NCBI RefSeq assembly: GCF_900129645.1
Contig: NZ_FSQZ01000001.1
Coordinates: 1,328,501 to 1,392,500, forward strand
Direction: 5' to 3'
Length of the DNA stretch: 64,000 bases
From: Acetomicrobium flavidum
GTDB lineage: Bacteria > Synergistota > Synergistia > Synergistales > Acetomicrobiaceae
Made by a program: the position numbers and the translations under genes. Positions 26,453 through 35,226 of this stretch are shown here, in pieces. Position 1 is the first letter of the stretch. The number at the start of each line of letters is the position of its first letter. The notes beneath the pieces are model-generated. The model worked only from the letters and a program-made list of their open reading frames with translations, made no database searches and was not told where the DNA came from.

Positions 26453-27246
26453 GGGCCGTAGATTACGCTCAAAGGACCCCTCAGGAGGTAAGGCTGGCAA
26501 TAAGGAATAAGGAGTGGAAAGGCCCTACCGCAGGTATGGCCAAGGGCCACGTGCAGGCAAATTTGGTCATATTGCCCAAAGATTGGGCTTACGATTTTCT
26601 GGTGTTTGCGCAGCGCAATCCGAAGCCTTGTCCAGTGCTTGATATAACGGAACCGGGGGACCCCGAGCCTAGGCTTGTGGCCAGGGGGGCTGACCTTCGC
26701 ACCGACCTGCCCAAGTACAGAGTTTGGAAAGACGGCGAGCTTATAGATGAGCCTACGGATATAGTCTCTTACTGGCGCGATGACCTTGTGGCCTTTTTGC
26801 TGGGGTGTTCCTTTACCTTTGAATCCGCATTGCTCGATGCCGGGATACCCGTTCGTCATATCGAATGCGGTTGCAACGTCCCCATGTACATAACTAACAT
26901 TCAATGCATTCCGGCTGGAAGGCTTTCCGGCCCCATGGTGGTGAGCATGAGGCCAATCCCTGCTTGTCAGGTGCCCAAGGCCGTATTGACGACGGGACGA
27001 TTTCCAGCAGTGCACGGCTCTCCCGTGCACATCGGAGATCCGTCGATCATAGGCATCAAGGACGTCAATAAACCGGATTTCGGCGATTCCGTTCCAATTA
27101 ATGATGGCGAAGTCCCGGTGTTTTGGGCCTGTGGGGTGACGCCGCAGGCAGCCTTGATGGCAAGCAAGCCACCCTTCGCGATAACCCATGCGCCGGGCCA
27201 TATGTTCGTATGCGACCCCAAGGACTCAGACTACGCCATATTTTGA
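26449..27246 (+). CDS. ycsI: YcsI/DUF1445 family protein (D-glutamate cyclase-like)
   Basis: 265 residues, normal for the family. Conserved segments are the N-terminal [15 protein letters not shown], the [19 protein letters not shown] core, the [11 protein letters not shown] stretch with two Cys and the C-terminal [12 protein letters not shown]. Homologues include mitochondrial D-glutamate cyclase, which turns D-glutamate into 5-oxo-D-proline, and this gene is a constant companion of pxpABC. It may provide or remove 5-oxoproline in the same pathway (inference). Coupled to pxpA by ATGA. Confidence 0.85.
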   Translation: MRAVDYAQRTPQEVRLAIRNKEWKGPTAGMAKGHVQANLVILPKDWAYDFLVFAQRNPKPCPVLDITEPGDPEPRLVARGADLRTDLPKYRVWKDGELIDEPTDIVSYWRDDLVAFLLGCSFTFESALLDAGIPVRHIECGCNVPMYITNIQCIPAGRLSGPMVVSMRPIPACQVPKAVLTTGRFPAVHGSPVHIGDPSIIGIKDVNKPDFGDSVPINDGEVPVFWACGVTPQAALMASKPPFAITHAPGHMFVCDPKDSDYAIF

Positions 27247-27253
27247 TGATTTT

Positions 27254-27286
27254 AAAGGCGAGGGGAAACCCTCGCCTTTGCTTTTA
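27254..27286 (+). terminator. Terminator between the pxp operon and the convergent trp operon
   Basis: AAAGGCGAGGG (27254-27264), GAAA loop, CCCTCGCCTTT (27269-27279), then GCTTTTA. The opposite strand also ends in a few T, so it could serve both directions. Confidence 0.8.
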
Positions 27287-28072
27287 CTGTTCCCTTAGGG
27301 CCCTTAAAAAACTTGACACGAAGGTGGATACCTCGTCTTTAATTGCCCTTTCCCCAAGGGCTGATTTTTCGGCAATTATCTTTACGATCGCGCTTCCGAC
27401 GACTATGCCGTCTACGTAAGGTTTTACGGCCTTTACTTTTTCTGGGCTATCTATCCCAAAGCCAAGGGCAAGCGGGACGGATGTGTGCGTCCTGACGCTT
27501 TCCATGTACGACTTTATTTCATCGATGGGCCCTCTCGCATCTCCCGTTATGCCAAGGAGGGATACGCAGTACAAGAAACCTTTGGCTACCCTTCCGATTT
27601 GACCCAGCCTTTCGTCGTCCGTGTTGGGCGTGACCATGTAGATCGGACATAAACCTTCGCTTGCACACATATCGTAAAATTCCTTGCCTTCGTCGAAGGG
27701 GAGATCCGGTATGAGGACGCCAGAAACATTGCAGGCCAGTGCGTCTCTTACAAATGAGCTTTCACCGTATTTCATTATTGGGTTAATATATCCCATTAAC
27801 ACGATAGGTGCGCTGAGGCCCTTTATTTCGCTCAGCATCTTGAATATCTTCGGCATGGTCGTTCCGCTGGCTAGGGCCCGTTGGGATGCCGCCTGAATGA
27901 CGGGACCGTCTGCCAAGGGGTCAGAAAAGGGCATGCCTACCTCTATTATCCCTGCTCCGAGTTTATCAAGCTCCTTTATGATCTGTGCCGTCGTGTGAAG
28001 GTTTGGGTCGCCGGCACAGATGTAAGGGATGAGAAGTTTACCACTATCAAAAGCTTCGGCTATCGTCCTCAT
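27284..28072 (-). CDS. trpA: Tryptophan synthase alpha subunit
   Basis: 262 residues. It cleaves indole-3-glycerol phosphate to indole, channelled to TrpB. The segment GAGIIEVGMPFSDPLADGP carries the catalytic Glu and Asp; LLGITGDARG and ALGFGIDSPEKV form the phosphate loop. It is the last gene of the trp operon, 2 bp after trpB. Confidence 0.97.
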   Translation of the reverse strand: MRTIAEAFDSGKLLIPYICAGDPNLHTTAQIIKELDKLGAGIIEVGMPFSDPLADGPVIQAASQRALASGTTMPKIFKMLSEIKGLSAPIVLMGYINPIMKYGESSFVRDALACNVSGVLIPDLPFDEGKEFYDMCASEGLCPIYMVTPNTDDERLGQIGRVAKGFLYCVSLLGITGDARGPIDEIKSYMESVRTHTSVPLALGFGIDSPEKVKAVKPYVDGIVVGSAIVKIIAEKSALGERAIKDEVSTFVSSFLRALREQ

Positions 28073-28074
28073 GG

Positions 28075-29259
28075 TTACTCTTCCTCCTTAAAAAGTTTTC
28101 CCTTCAATGCCTCCATATCCTTGTCTCCCCTTCCCGAAAGACACAAGACGACCAACGAACCTGGCTTGATGTTCCTATGCTCGCGCATCAGGTAAGCAAG
28201 GGCATGAGCGCTTTCAAGTGCCGGGATTATGCCTTCAGTCTCGCATAGGAGCTTGAAGGCCTCTATGGCTTCGTCGTCTGAGGCGTAGGTGTAATACACT
28301 CTACCAGTCTCGTGATAGAAGCTGTGCTCAGGCCCAACGCCTGGGTAGTCAAGCCCCGCCGATATGGATACGGCAGGCACTATCTGGCCGTATTCGTCCT
28401 GGAGGATGTAGGATTTGGATCCATGCAACACGCCTATGCTTCCTCCCGTAAGTGCTGCGGCGTGCTTGCCCGTCTCTATGCCGTATCCTGCTGCCTCTAC
28501 GCCCACCATCTTCACCTCTTTGTCGTCAACGAAGGGATAAAACATGCCCATGGAGTTGCTCCCTCCGCCCACGCAGGCCACCAACATGTCGGGAAGACGG
28601 CCTTCCTTCTCAAGGATTTGTTCCTTCGTCTCATCGCCTATGATGCGCTGGAAATCGCGCACCATCATTGGGTACGGATGGGGGCCAACGACCGAGCCTA
28701 TCACGTAATGGGTGGTCGATACGTTGGTCACCCAGTCCCTTATGGCCTCATTGGTGGCATCCTTAAGCGTCATGCTGCCTGAGGCGACGGGTATTACCTC
28801 TGCCCCCAGCGTCCTCATCTTATATACGTTTAAGGCCTGCCTGTGTATGTCCTCGACTCCCATGTAGATGTGGCATTCCAATCCAAACTTGGCCGCAGCA
28901 GTGGCGGTGGCTAAACCGTGCTGGCCCGCCCCAGTCTCGGCTATGATCCTCTTTTTGCCCATGCGCATGGCAAGGAGTATCTGGCCGATCACATTATTGA
29001 TCTTATGTGCGCCAGTATGATTTAAGTCCTCACGCTTCAGGTAAAGCTTTATGCCCCCAAGGCAGGTGGAAAGGCGATCGGCATAGTAAAGCGGCGTCGG
29101 TCTTCCTGAGTATTCCTTCAATAAATAGTTATACTGTGATATAAAGGACGGGTCGTCTTTCGCCTCCAGGTAAGCCTTTTCCAGTTCTTCCAGTGCCGGC
29201 ATTAAAGTTTCGGGCACGAATCTCCCGCCGAATTTGCCAAAATATCCCTTAACTTTCAA
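28075..29259 (-). CDS. trpB: Tryptophan synthase beta subunit
   Basis: 394 residues. PLP enzyme that joins indole and serine. The PLP lysine is in [15 protein letters not shown] (about residue 83) and the phosphate loop is [13 protein letters not shown] (about residue 228). It begins with [14 protein letters not shown] as in the standard TrpB1 type. The start codon is TTG behind GGGAGGG. The alpha subunit follows after 2 bp. Confidence 0.97.
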   Translation of the reverse strand: MKVKGYFGKFGGRFVPETLMPALEELEKAYLEAKDDPSFISQYNYLLKEYSGRPTPLYYADRLSTCLGGIKLYLKREDLNHTGAHKINNVIGQILLAMRMGKKRIIAETGAGQHGLATATAAAKFGLECHIYMGVEDIHRQALNVYKMRTLGAEVIPVASGSMTLKDATNEAIRDWVTNVSTTHYVIGSVVGPHPYPMMVRDFQRIIGDETKEQILEKEGRLPDMLVACVGGGSNSMGMFYPFVDDKEVKMVGVEAAGYGIETGKHAAALTGGSIGVLHGSKSYILQDEYGQIVPAVSISAGLDYPGVGPEHSFYHETGRVYYTYASDDEAIEAFKLLCETEGIIPALESAHALAYLMREHRNIKPGSLVVLCLSGRGDKDMEALKGKLFKEEE

Positions 29260-29282
29260 TTTATATCCCTCCCGTTTCTGTT

Positions 29283-29909
29283 TTAAAATTCGTTGAGTTT
29301 TCTAACTTTTTTCATTAAGTCCACTATCTTTGATTCATCTTTTACTCCTGGCGATACCTCAAGCGAGCTGTTTACATCTATTGCGCTTGGACTTAAAAGC
29401 TTTACCGCCTGCTCGACGTTTTCCGGGCCGATCCCGCCGGCCAAGATGAAGGGCTTTTTGAAGTTAAAATTCCTTATCAACTGCCAGTTGAAGGTAGTAC
29501 CTGTGCCCCCTCTTAGCTTTCCCCGTTTAGCGTCAAGCATTATGAAATTTGCAACTTCTTCGTAGCGACTAATGAGCTTCAGGTCTTCCTCTCCCTCTAT
29601 GGCAATTGCCTTTATGGACCTTAAAGGACAGTTCGATATGAAGCCTGGTTCTTCTTTGCCATGAAATTGGATCAAGTCAAACGCTTTGCTACTTATTATT
29701 TCATCCATTAGTTCGAAGGAAGGGTCACTTACCACTGCCACGACGACAACCAAGGGAGGAACGGAACTTGCAAGCTTTTTTGCCCTGTCAACGTCAACCC
29801 TCCTGGGGCTGGGAGCCAAAACGAAGCCCACGGCATCAGCTCCTGCCATTACTGCCGCTGTTACATCCCTTTCTCTGGTCAGTCCGCATATTTTCACCCT
29901 TAACCTCAT
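29283..29909 (-). CDS. trpF: Phosphoribosylanthranilate isomerase
   Basis: 208 residues. Beta/alpha-barrel isomerase for the third step of tryptophan synthesis. [12 protein letters not shown] carries the catalytic Cys and [19 protein letters not shown] C-terminus (here [16 protein letters not shown]) the phosphate site and catalytic Asp region. The ATG overlaps the trpC stop (ATGA). Confidence 0.95.
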   Translation of the reverse strand: MRLRVKICGLTRERDVTAAVMAGADAVGFVLAPSPRRVDVDRAKKLASSVPPLVVVVAVVSDPSFELMDEIISSKAFDLIQFHGKEEPGFISNCPLRSIKAIAIEGEEDLKLISRYEEVANFIMLDAKRGKLRGGTGTTFNWQLIRNFNFKKPFILAGGIGPENVEQAVKLLSPSAIDVNSSLEVSPGVKDESKIVDLMKKVRKLNEF

Positions 29910-30655
29910 CTAGTATCACCTAATAATTCCTTTAGCAGACTTGTCGGATTAGATGAACGCATGAGCGTCTCGCCGATGAGAATTCCATCGAAGCCCAACT
30001 CCTGCAGCCTTTTTACGTCCTCTTTGGTCCTTACCCCGCTTTCGGCGACCAGCTTCCTTTCGCTTCCCGGTTCTAGCAAGTGAAAGGCCTTTATCAGGGA
30101 TTCACACCTTCCCATATCGACGGTCATGGTCTTTAAATCTCTGTTGTTGAAACCTATGGCCTTTGCATCGCTTTTCAGTGCCTCTGTAAGCTCATCTTCG
30201 TCATGCACTTCTACTAAGGTTTCCATGCCCAGGTCTTGAGCAAGCTTAACTAAGTCGCATAACTTATTGCCCTTCAAGATGGAAACTATAAAAAGCACGG
30301 CGTCGGCTCCGGCAAAGAGGCTTTCGTATATCTGAAGCTCATCAAACATGAAGTCCTTTCGCAGTATCGGAAGGTTGGAGCTTTCCTTTGCCAATTGAAG
30401 CATCTTCAGGTCCCCTTTAAAGAAATGCCTCTCCGTCACAACCGATATGGCCCTGGCTCCGCCTGCTTCGTACTGCCTTGCCCTATTTGCCGCATCTACG
30501 TCTTCGGCTATTGCACCGGCACTTGGGGAAGCCCTTTTTATCTCTGCGATTATCGAGATGTCGTCACAAGACAAAGCGTCGTAGAGGGACCTTTTTGGGG
30601 CCTTGATGTTCATTAGCTCCTCGTATTTTTTGCTTACTATTTGATCCAGTATCAT
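29906..30655 (-). CDS. trpC: Indole-3-glycerol phosphate synthase
   Basis: 249 residues. Closes the indole ring from carboxyphenylaminodeoxyribulose phosphate. Conserved IIAEIKRASPSAG, LRKDFMFDELQIYE (catalytic Lys), GFNNRDLKTM and AESGVRTKEDV are all present. It overlaps trpD and trpF by 4 bp each. Confidence 0.96.
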   Translation of the reverse strand: MILDQIVSKKYEELMNIKAPKRSLYDALSCDDISIIAEIKRASPSAGAIAEDVDAANRARQYEAGGARAISVVTERHFFKGDLKMLQLAKESSNLPILRKDFMFDELQIYESLFAGADAVLFIVSILKGNKLCDLVKLAQDLGMETLVEVHDEDELTEALKSDAKAIGFNNRDLKTMTVDMGRCESLIKAFHLLEPGSERKLVAESGVRTKEDVKRLQELGFDGILIGETLMRSSNPTSLLKELLGDTR

Positions 30656-31677
30656 GCCGCTTCACCTATACCATTTGTGAACTTAACAATTCTATAAAGG
30701 GCGTCAGCGGCAAGGCCTTCTTCGATGACGCGAAGGGCAAGTTTGACCCCTTCGGCCAAGTCTTTCGCCGCTCCAACGACCAGGAATGCAGCTCCTGCAT
30801 TTAAGGCCACTACGTCCCTTTTTGGCCCTTTTTCTTTTCCGTTTACTATCTCCAGGGCGATCTTCGCGTTTTCCTGCGGCGAGCCTGCAAGCAGGCTGGA
30901 TATTGGGGCTTGCCTTAAGCCGACGTCTTCGGGCGATATGTAGAACTCCTGCATTTCTCCTTCCTTGAAGAATACGACGTGATTAGGCCCACTCAAGGAA
31001 AGCTCGTCCAATCCTCCGTGACCATGCAGTACCATGGCGCTCTTCAGGCCGAGGTTCATCAGCACCTCTGCAAGAGGCCTTATCAGGGAGTCGTCATATA
31101 CGCCCATTATTTGGTAATTGACGAAGGCGGGGTTGCTTAAAGGCCCAAGCAGGTTAAAAAGCGTCCTTACGCCCAGCTCCTTTCTGGTCCTTGCCACGTT
31201 TTTCATGGCCTTATGAAAGTGCGGCGCAAAGAGAAAACCGAAATTGACATGTGATAGAGATGCATTTGCCTCCTCGGGAGACGACAAGATCCTTACTCCC
31301 AAGGCCTCCATTAGATCGGCGCTGCCGCTTTTGCTCGATATGGAGCGATTGCCGTGTTTTGCCACCGGTATTCCTGCGCCTGCGACAACCAGGGAGGCTA
31401 TAGTGGATATATTAAACGTCCCCACCCCGTCTCCGCCCGTACCGCAAGTATCTATGGCCGTCGAAGGTGCCTTGACCTTGATTGCCTTTTGTCGCATGAC
31501 GTTTGCTGCGGCAGTGATTTCCTCGACGGTCTCTTTCTTGCTTTTGAGCGCCACCAAAAAGCCTGCCGCCTCTATCTCCGTGGCGGTCCCCTCTAAGATC
31601 TCCATCATGGCCTCGTGCATTTCCTCGTAAGATAAATCTTGTCTTGCCGCAAGTTTTTCTATATAGCCCCTAAGCAT
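30652..31677 (-). CDS. trpD: Anthranilate phosphoribosyltransferase
   Basis: 341 residues, the monofunctional length, with no glutamine amidotransferase domain fused at the N-terminus. Adds phosphoribosyl from PRPP to anthranilate. The motif DTCGTGGDGVGTFNIST (about residue 76) and KHGNRSISSKSGSAD bind PRPP/Mg. Its start lies inside the last codons of trpE. Confidence 0.97.
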   Translation of the reverse strand: MLRGYIEKLAARQDLSYEEMHEAMMEILEGTATEIEAAGFLVALKSKKETVEEITAAANVMRQKAIKVKAPSTAIDTCGTGGDGVGTFNISTIASLVVAGAGIPVAKHGNRSISSKSGSADLMEALGVRILSSPEEANASLSHVNFGFLFAPHFHKAMKNVARTRKELGVRTLFNLLGPLSNPAFVNYQIMGVYDDSLIRPLAEVLMNLGLKSAMVLHGHGGLDELSLSGPNHVVFFKEGEMQEFYISPEDVGLRQAPISSLLAGSPQENAKIALEIVNGKEKGPKRDVVALNAGAAFLVVGAAKDLAEGVKLALRVIEEGLAADALYRIVKFTNGIGEAA

Positions 31678-33055
31678 TGTTATCCCTCCTGTTTTTTGCG
31701 ACTTTTAAGGCTTGTATCAAGGCTCTAGCCTTGTTTTGAGTTTCCATAAATTCCCTTTCCGGATTGGAGCCGGCGACTATCCCTGCTCCGGCCTGAATTG
31801 TCAAACCTTCGTCGTTTTGCATGAAGGTCCTGATCAGGATGCTCATCTCCAAATTGCCGTTAAATCCGATGTAGCCTATAGCTCCACCGTAAGGGCCTCT
31901 TGGAATAAACTCCATTTCGTCGATGATCTTCATGGCCGCATCCTTAGGGGTTCCCGTTACTGTGCCGGCGGGGAAGGACGCCTTTAACGCCTGCGTTGCC
32001 GTAACGTTTGGCATGAGCCTTCCCTCGACTTGAGATACCAGGTGCATGACATTGCTGTACCTTTCCACTTCGAAATATTTAGATACTTTGATGCTTTCAG
32101 GCGAGCACATATTTTCGAACTCCTTCATGGAAAGCTCAAGTAAAAGCAAATGTTCTTGGCGTTCCTTGTCGTCGAAGAGCATCTCCATCTCAAAAAAATC
32201 GTCCTCGCCCTGGTCCTTTCCGCGACGCCTCGTGCCGGCAATGGGCCTGGTAAGAGCTTGGCCATCCCTTACCCCTAGAAGAAGCTCGGGAGATGAGCCT
32301 ACTAGACATTTTCCGTCGAATTCCATGATGAACATGTATGGAGAGGGGTTGACTTGCCTTAAGGCCTCATATAACGTCATGGGGTTTACGTACTCCTTCG
32401 TCCTAATCTGCCTGGACAGGACTACCTGCGTTGCCTCGCCATCTCCAATGCGCTTAAGCGCTTTTGCAACCATGGATGTGAAATCGTCCTTGGGTGGGAA
32501 AGACTCGATCTCCACAGGGCTCTTGCCGTCAAGCTGGCCGGTAAGAAGAGCATTTGCGGATTTATCGCCTGCCTGCAGCGGTTCAACGGGAGCGTCATCG
32601 AATAAGCCGGTTTGGTTGCAGTGGATTATCCTTCCGGTGGATCTCTCTAAAACGCAATAAACGGAAGGCTCGAACAAAAAAGCGCCAGGATAGGCAGATA
32701 GGTGGGCATTAGATGCGATGTCGTAACCTATGTAGCCTAAAAGACCACCGTTAAAGGGCAAAAGCTCGTCATCCGCAACTTTGTGTTCCTGCATGTAATT
32801 GTCGACTGCTTCAAAGAAATCCTCCTTAGGCAGTTTTCTTGTATGGCCATCTTGATCCGTTACGATGGTCACATCGCCTTCTACCTGAAATATCTTTTTA
32901 GGTTTGGCCCCCAAAAGCGCGAAATCGCCTAACTCCATGAGAAAAGAAGGTCCGTTGCCTCTCAATGTCCTGTAAAGGCTTACAGCTCTTGTTGATCCTA
33001 AACTGCATGAGCAGGTCGTTTCGATCTTTTCTTTCTTTGCATTTTGCGTCTGCAT
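31670..33055 (-). CDS. trpE: Anthranilate synthase component I
   Basis: 461 residues from ATG 33055 (an adjacent TTG at 33058 is possible). Makes anthranilate from chorismate. The chorismate-binding C-terminal half is complete: VVLSRQIRTKEY, PSPYMFIMEF, GSSPELLLGVRDG, RPIAGTRRRG, the FPAGTVTGTPKDAAM motif and IQAGAGIVAGSNPE. The N-terminal feedback site LLES, which binds tryptophan in most TrpE, reads FLMELGD here, so inhibition may be altered. There is no trpG in the operon; the enzyme must use a PabA/TrpG from elsewhere or free ammonia. GGAG lies nine bases before the ATG. Confidence 0.94.
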   Translation of the reverse strand: MQTQNAKKEKIETTCSCSLGSTRAVSLYRTLRGNGPSFLMELGDFALLGAKPKKIFQVEGDVTIVTDQDGHTRKLPKEDFFEAVDNYMQEHKVADDELLPFNGGLLGYIGYDIASNAHLSAYPGAFLFEPSVYCVLERSTGRIIHCNQTGLFDDAPVEPLQAGDKSANALLTGQLDGKSPVEIESFPPKDDFTSMVAKALKRIGDGEATQVVLSRQIRTKEYVNPMTLYEALRQVNPSPYMFIMEFDGKCLVGSSPELLLGVRDGQALTRPIAGTRRRGKDQGEDDFFEMEMLFDDKERQEHLLLLELSMKEFENMCSPESIKVSKYFEVERYSNVMHLVSQVEGRLMPNVTATQALKASFPAGTVTGTPKDAAMKIIDEMEFIPRGPYGGAIGYIGFNGNLEMSILIRTFMQNDEGLTIQAGAGIVAGSNPEREFMETQNKARALIQALKVAKNRRDNNA

Positions 33056-33090
33056 CAATCGTCACTCCTTATTTGCCAAATTTTTGTCTA

Positions 33091-33130
33091 AAAATAAAAC
33101 CGGAGGGTCCTTTAGACGAGCCCTCCGGTT
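33091..33130 (-). terminator. trp attenuator terminator
   Basis: Read on the minus strand: AACCGGAGGG (33130-33121), 13-nt loop, CCCTCCGGTT (33107-33098), then TTATTTTT. It lies between the Trp-codon leader peptide and trpE, 30-odd bases before the trpE ribosome site. Confidence 0.85.
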
Positions 33131-33150
33131 ATCGAACTTTGGGTATAAAC

Positions 33151-33199
33151 AGAGGGCCAAGAAGACCGATCCTTTAGGGATCTGCCTCCCTGGCCCTCT
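33151..33199 (-). promoter_or_regulatory. Middle hairpin of the trp leader
   Basis: AGAGGGCCA pairs with TGGCCCTCT (outer stem, 33151-33159 with 33191-33199) and GATCC with GGATC inside. On the transcript it also carries GGCAG and GGAGG, which could pair with CTGCC just after the leader peptide or CCTCC in the terminator. It is therefore a candidate for the switching segment; the exact pairing needs folding. Confidence 0.55.
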
Positions 33200-33229
33200 T
33201 AAAATCTATTTAGGCCGCGGGTGGCAGAC

Positions 33230-33289
33230 TCAGTGAGCCTGCCACCACCAATTATTGTTCTTTTTATTAAAACTATCGATCATGGACAT
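33230..33289 (-). CDS. trpL: trp operon leader peptide with three tandem Trp codons
   Basis: ATG 33289 opens 19 codons: MSMIDSFNKKNNNWWWQAH, stop TGA. Three consecutive TGG codons (33250-33242) are placed just before the stop. The Trp-codon segment itself pairs with a downstream strand (GGTGGCAG with CTGCCACC). This is the layout of ribosome-mediated attenuation: low charged tRNA-Trp stalls the ribosome at the WWW run and prevents the terminator at 33091-33130. AAGGGG lies 11 bases before the ATG. No T-box consensus was found in the leader. Confidence 0.8.
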   Translation of the reverse strand: MSMIDSFNKKNNNWWWQAH

Positions 33290-33322
33290 ATTTGCTATTG
33301 CCCCTTTCGTCAGGTTGGGTAA

Positions 33323-33352
33323 AATTTATCATGGTCCCGTTATATTTGTCAA
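33323..33352 (-). promoter_or_regulatory. trp operon promoter
   Basis: On the minus strand a perfect TTGACA (33352-33347) is followed by a -10-like TAAATT 18 bp later (33328-33323). Transcription would start some 25-30 bases before the leader-peptide ATG. Confidence 0.6.
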
Positions 33353-33429
33353 GGCCAAATTTGTTTTCAAGCGTAATTCATGACGAATTATGCAGTGTTA
33401 TTTTTTTATTTTGCGTTGGAGGTGTAGTG

Positions 33430-34650
33430 TTGCGCAAAAGAAAAGAGATATTGTTGGTGTTGTGTACCATAGCCATGATCATGATGATAGGCATCGGCAT
33501 TGTAAGCCCCATATTGCCTCACTATGCCAGATCGTTTGGCGTCAATATAACCATGGTCGGCCTATTGATAACGGTTTTCGGTCTGGCAAGAATAGCGATT
33601 GACGTACCTGCCGGTTCCCTGGTTGAGATCTTTGGCAGACGATCCATGTTGGTGCTGGGGCCTGCCTTATTGGGGGTCGCATCCTTCTGCTGTAGCATGG
33701 CAAGAAGCTACTTACAGCTTTTATGTTTTAGGTTCCTGCAGGGATTGGGATCGGGTTTATATACGACTGCCGCGATGGTCATGCTCGCCGATATTAGCAA
33801 TGTAAGGACACGGGGACCCATGATGAGCTTTTATCAGGGAGCAATCCTTATCGGGGCGGGATTAGGTCCAACGGTAGGCGGTTATATAGCCGATGCATGG
33901 GGAATTAGGGCCCCGTTTATCGTATATTCATTTATGGCTGCTTTGGCGACCATTTGGGCTTACGTGAAGCTGCCTGAGACGAAGTCGCCCAAGGCAGCAA
34001 AGGCAATATCTAATGATGATATTGAGATTAACGATAAAGAAGACGATGTAAAACAACAAGCGACCATCCTTAAAGGCATAATAAAGCTCTTTAAGAAAAG
34101 GGAATTTCTGCTTGGCTCACTTGTGACCTTTAGCATATTTTTTACTCGCACCGGGACGCAAAATCAGCTCATCCCCTTGCTTGGTGCCGACAGGATTGGC
34201 CTTTCGGCTTCCCTAATAGGGACAGTCCTCACGATCGTCACAATTTTTCAGTTTATAGCCTTGTTTATCGTGGGCAAACTTTCTGTCAGGTTGCCAAGGA
34301 AGACCTTGATAACGCCTGGATGCATCCTTTTGGGCATTGGGCTGGTCTTGGTCGCCTTTAGTAAGAATTACAGCTATTTGCTGATTAGCGCCATGGTTAT
34401 GGGGGTAGGGATAGGGATGGCAGGTCCTGTCATATCTGCTTACGTCGCCGATACTTTGTCTCGCGACGAATACGGCATCGGGATGGGATTATATAGGGCA
34501 ATCAGTGACATTGGGTTTGTGGTAGGCCCTGTCACTTTGGGTTGGTTAGCCGATATCGGGGGATTTATAAGGCCAATCCTCATAAATGCAGCATTCGTGA
34601 TATCTATTGCTTGCATCTTTCACATCTTTGCACGGGAGACGGCTAAGTGA
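33430..34650 (+). CDS. MFS transporter
   Basis: About 406 residues and twelve hydrophobic helices in two halves joined by a charged loop (about residues 195-225). The motif-A-like loop between helices 2 and 3 (SLVEIFGRRSMLVLG) identifies the drug-efflux/DHA-type branch. The start is TTG 33430, or GTG 33427, behind TTGGAGGTG; the longer frame back to 33292 crosses the trp leader and is not credible. It is divergent from the trp operon. Substrate unknown. It is followed 25 bp later by a flavoprotein gene. Confidence 0.85.
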   Translation: MRKRKEILLVLCTIAMIMMIGIGIVSPILPHYARSFGVNITMVGLLITVFGLARIAIDVPAGSLVEIFGRRSMLVLGPALLGVASFCCSMARSYLQLLCFRFLQGLGSGLYTTAAMVMLADISNVRTRGPMMSFYQGAILIGAGLGPTVGGYIADAWGIRAPFIVYSFMAALATIWAYVKLPETKSPKAAKAISNDDIEINDKEDDVKQQATILKGIIKLFKKREFLLGSLVTFSIFFTRTGTQNQLIPLLGADRIGLSASLIGTVLTIVTIFQFIALFIVGKLSVRLPRKTLITPGCILLGIGLVLVAFSKNYSYLLISAMVMGVGIGMAGPVISAYVADTLSRDEYGIGMGLYRAISDIGFVVGPVTLGWLADIGGFIRPILINAAFVISIACIFHIFARETAK

Positions 34651-34675
34651 GCAAGTTCACGGGGGAGGTATTATC

Positions 34676-35206
34676 TTGATAAAGAGGGTAGCATGGGTTG
34701 TCACGGGCGCGGGGCACTTTTTAAGGGAGTGCATTGACGTTATAGCCGAATATAAAAGCGACATAAACCTTTTTGTCTCTAGAGCAGGTCTGGAAGTAAT
34801 CAAGGTGTATGGATTATACGATCACCTGCTCAGAGAAAGTATTGATATAGTAAATGATCAGAGCGCATCCTCTGCAAGCTGTGGTGCCTTTGCTGCGGGT
34901 AGATACAGCGTGTTAGTCATAGCGCCTGCTACTTCAAACACGGTGGCAAAGTGTGCATTGGGCATAGCCGATTCCCTACCCACTAACCTGTTTGCTCAAG
35001 CGGGTAAATCTAAGGTGCCCATAGTCGTATTGCCAAGTGACGTATCCTGCGAGATAGAGTCCGTGACCCCTTCGGGCAAAAGGATAATGGTATATCCGAG
35101 GCCGATAGACATGCGAAACGTAAGTATGCTTAAGGAATTTCCGGGGGTTACGGTGGTAGATGACGTTGAGAAACTGAGATCTAGCTTGGAAATTTATATT
35201 TTATAA
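34676..35206 (+). CDS. Flavoprotein of the HFCD/UbiX-like superfamily
   Basis: 176 residues. The start VAWVVTGAGHFLRECID, the SRAGLEV segment and the VLVIAPATSNTVAKCALGIADSLPTNLFAQA core match the flavin-binding decarboxylase-like fold that includes archaeal flavoproteins, dihydromethanopterin reductase-like and UbiX-type proteins. The exact reaction cannot be told. TTG 34676 is chosen for the GGGGGAGG seven bases upstream and because the protein then starts at the first strand. It probably shares a transcript with the MFS gene. Confidence 0.75.
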   Translation: MIKRVAWVVTGAGHFLRECIDVIAEYKSDINLFVSRAGLEVIKVYGLYDHLLRESIDIVNDQSASSASCGAFAAGRYSVLVIAPATSNTVAKCALGIADSLPTNLFAQAGKSKVPIVVLPSDVSCEIESVTPSGKRIMVYPRPIDMRNVSMLKEFPGVTVVDDVEKLRSSLEIYIL

Positions 35207-35226
35207 TTCCTTTGATTTAAAACGAT

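Noticed and set aside
26371..27201. Long antisense open frame of 276 codons opposite ycsI
   Set aside because: It mirrors the conserved YcsI/DUF1445 gene, has no family features and no ribosome site; the sense gene is coupled to pxpA.
33059..33290. T-box riboswitch before trpE
   Set aside because: The conserved T-box sequence that pairs with the tRNA acceptor end is not found; the tandem Trp codons in a short ORF explain the leader better.
33292..33429. N-terminal extension of the MFS transporter
   Set aside because: It runs through the trp promoter, has no ribosome site, and the family start matches the TTG/GTG at 33427-33430.
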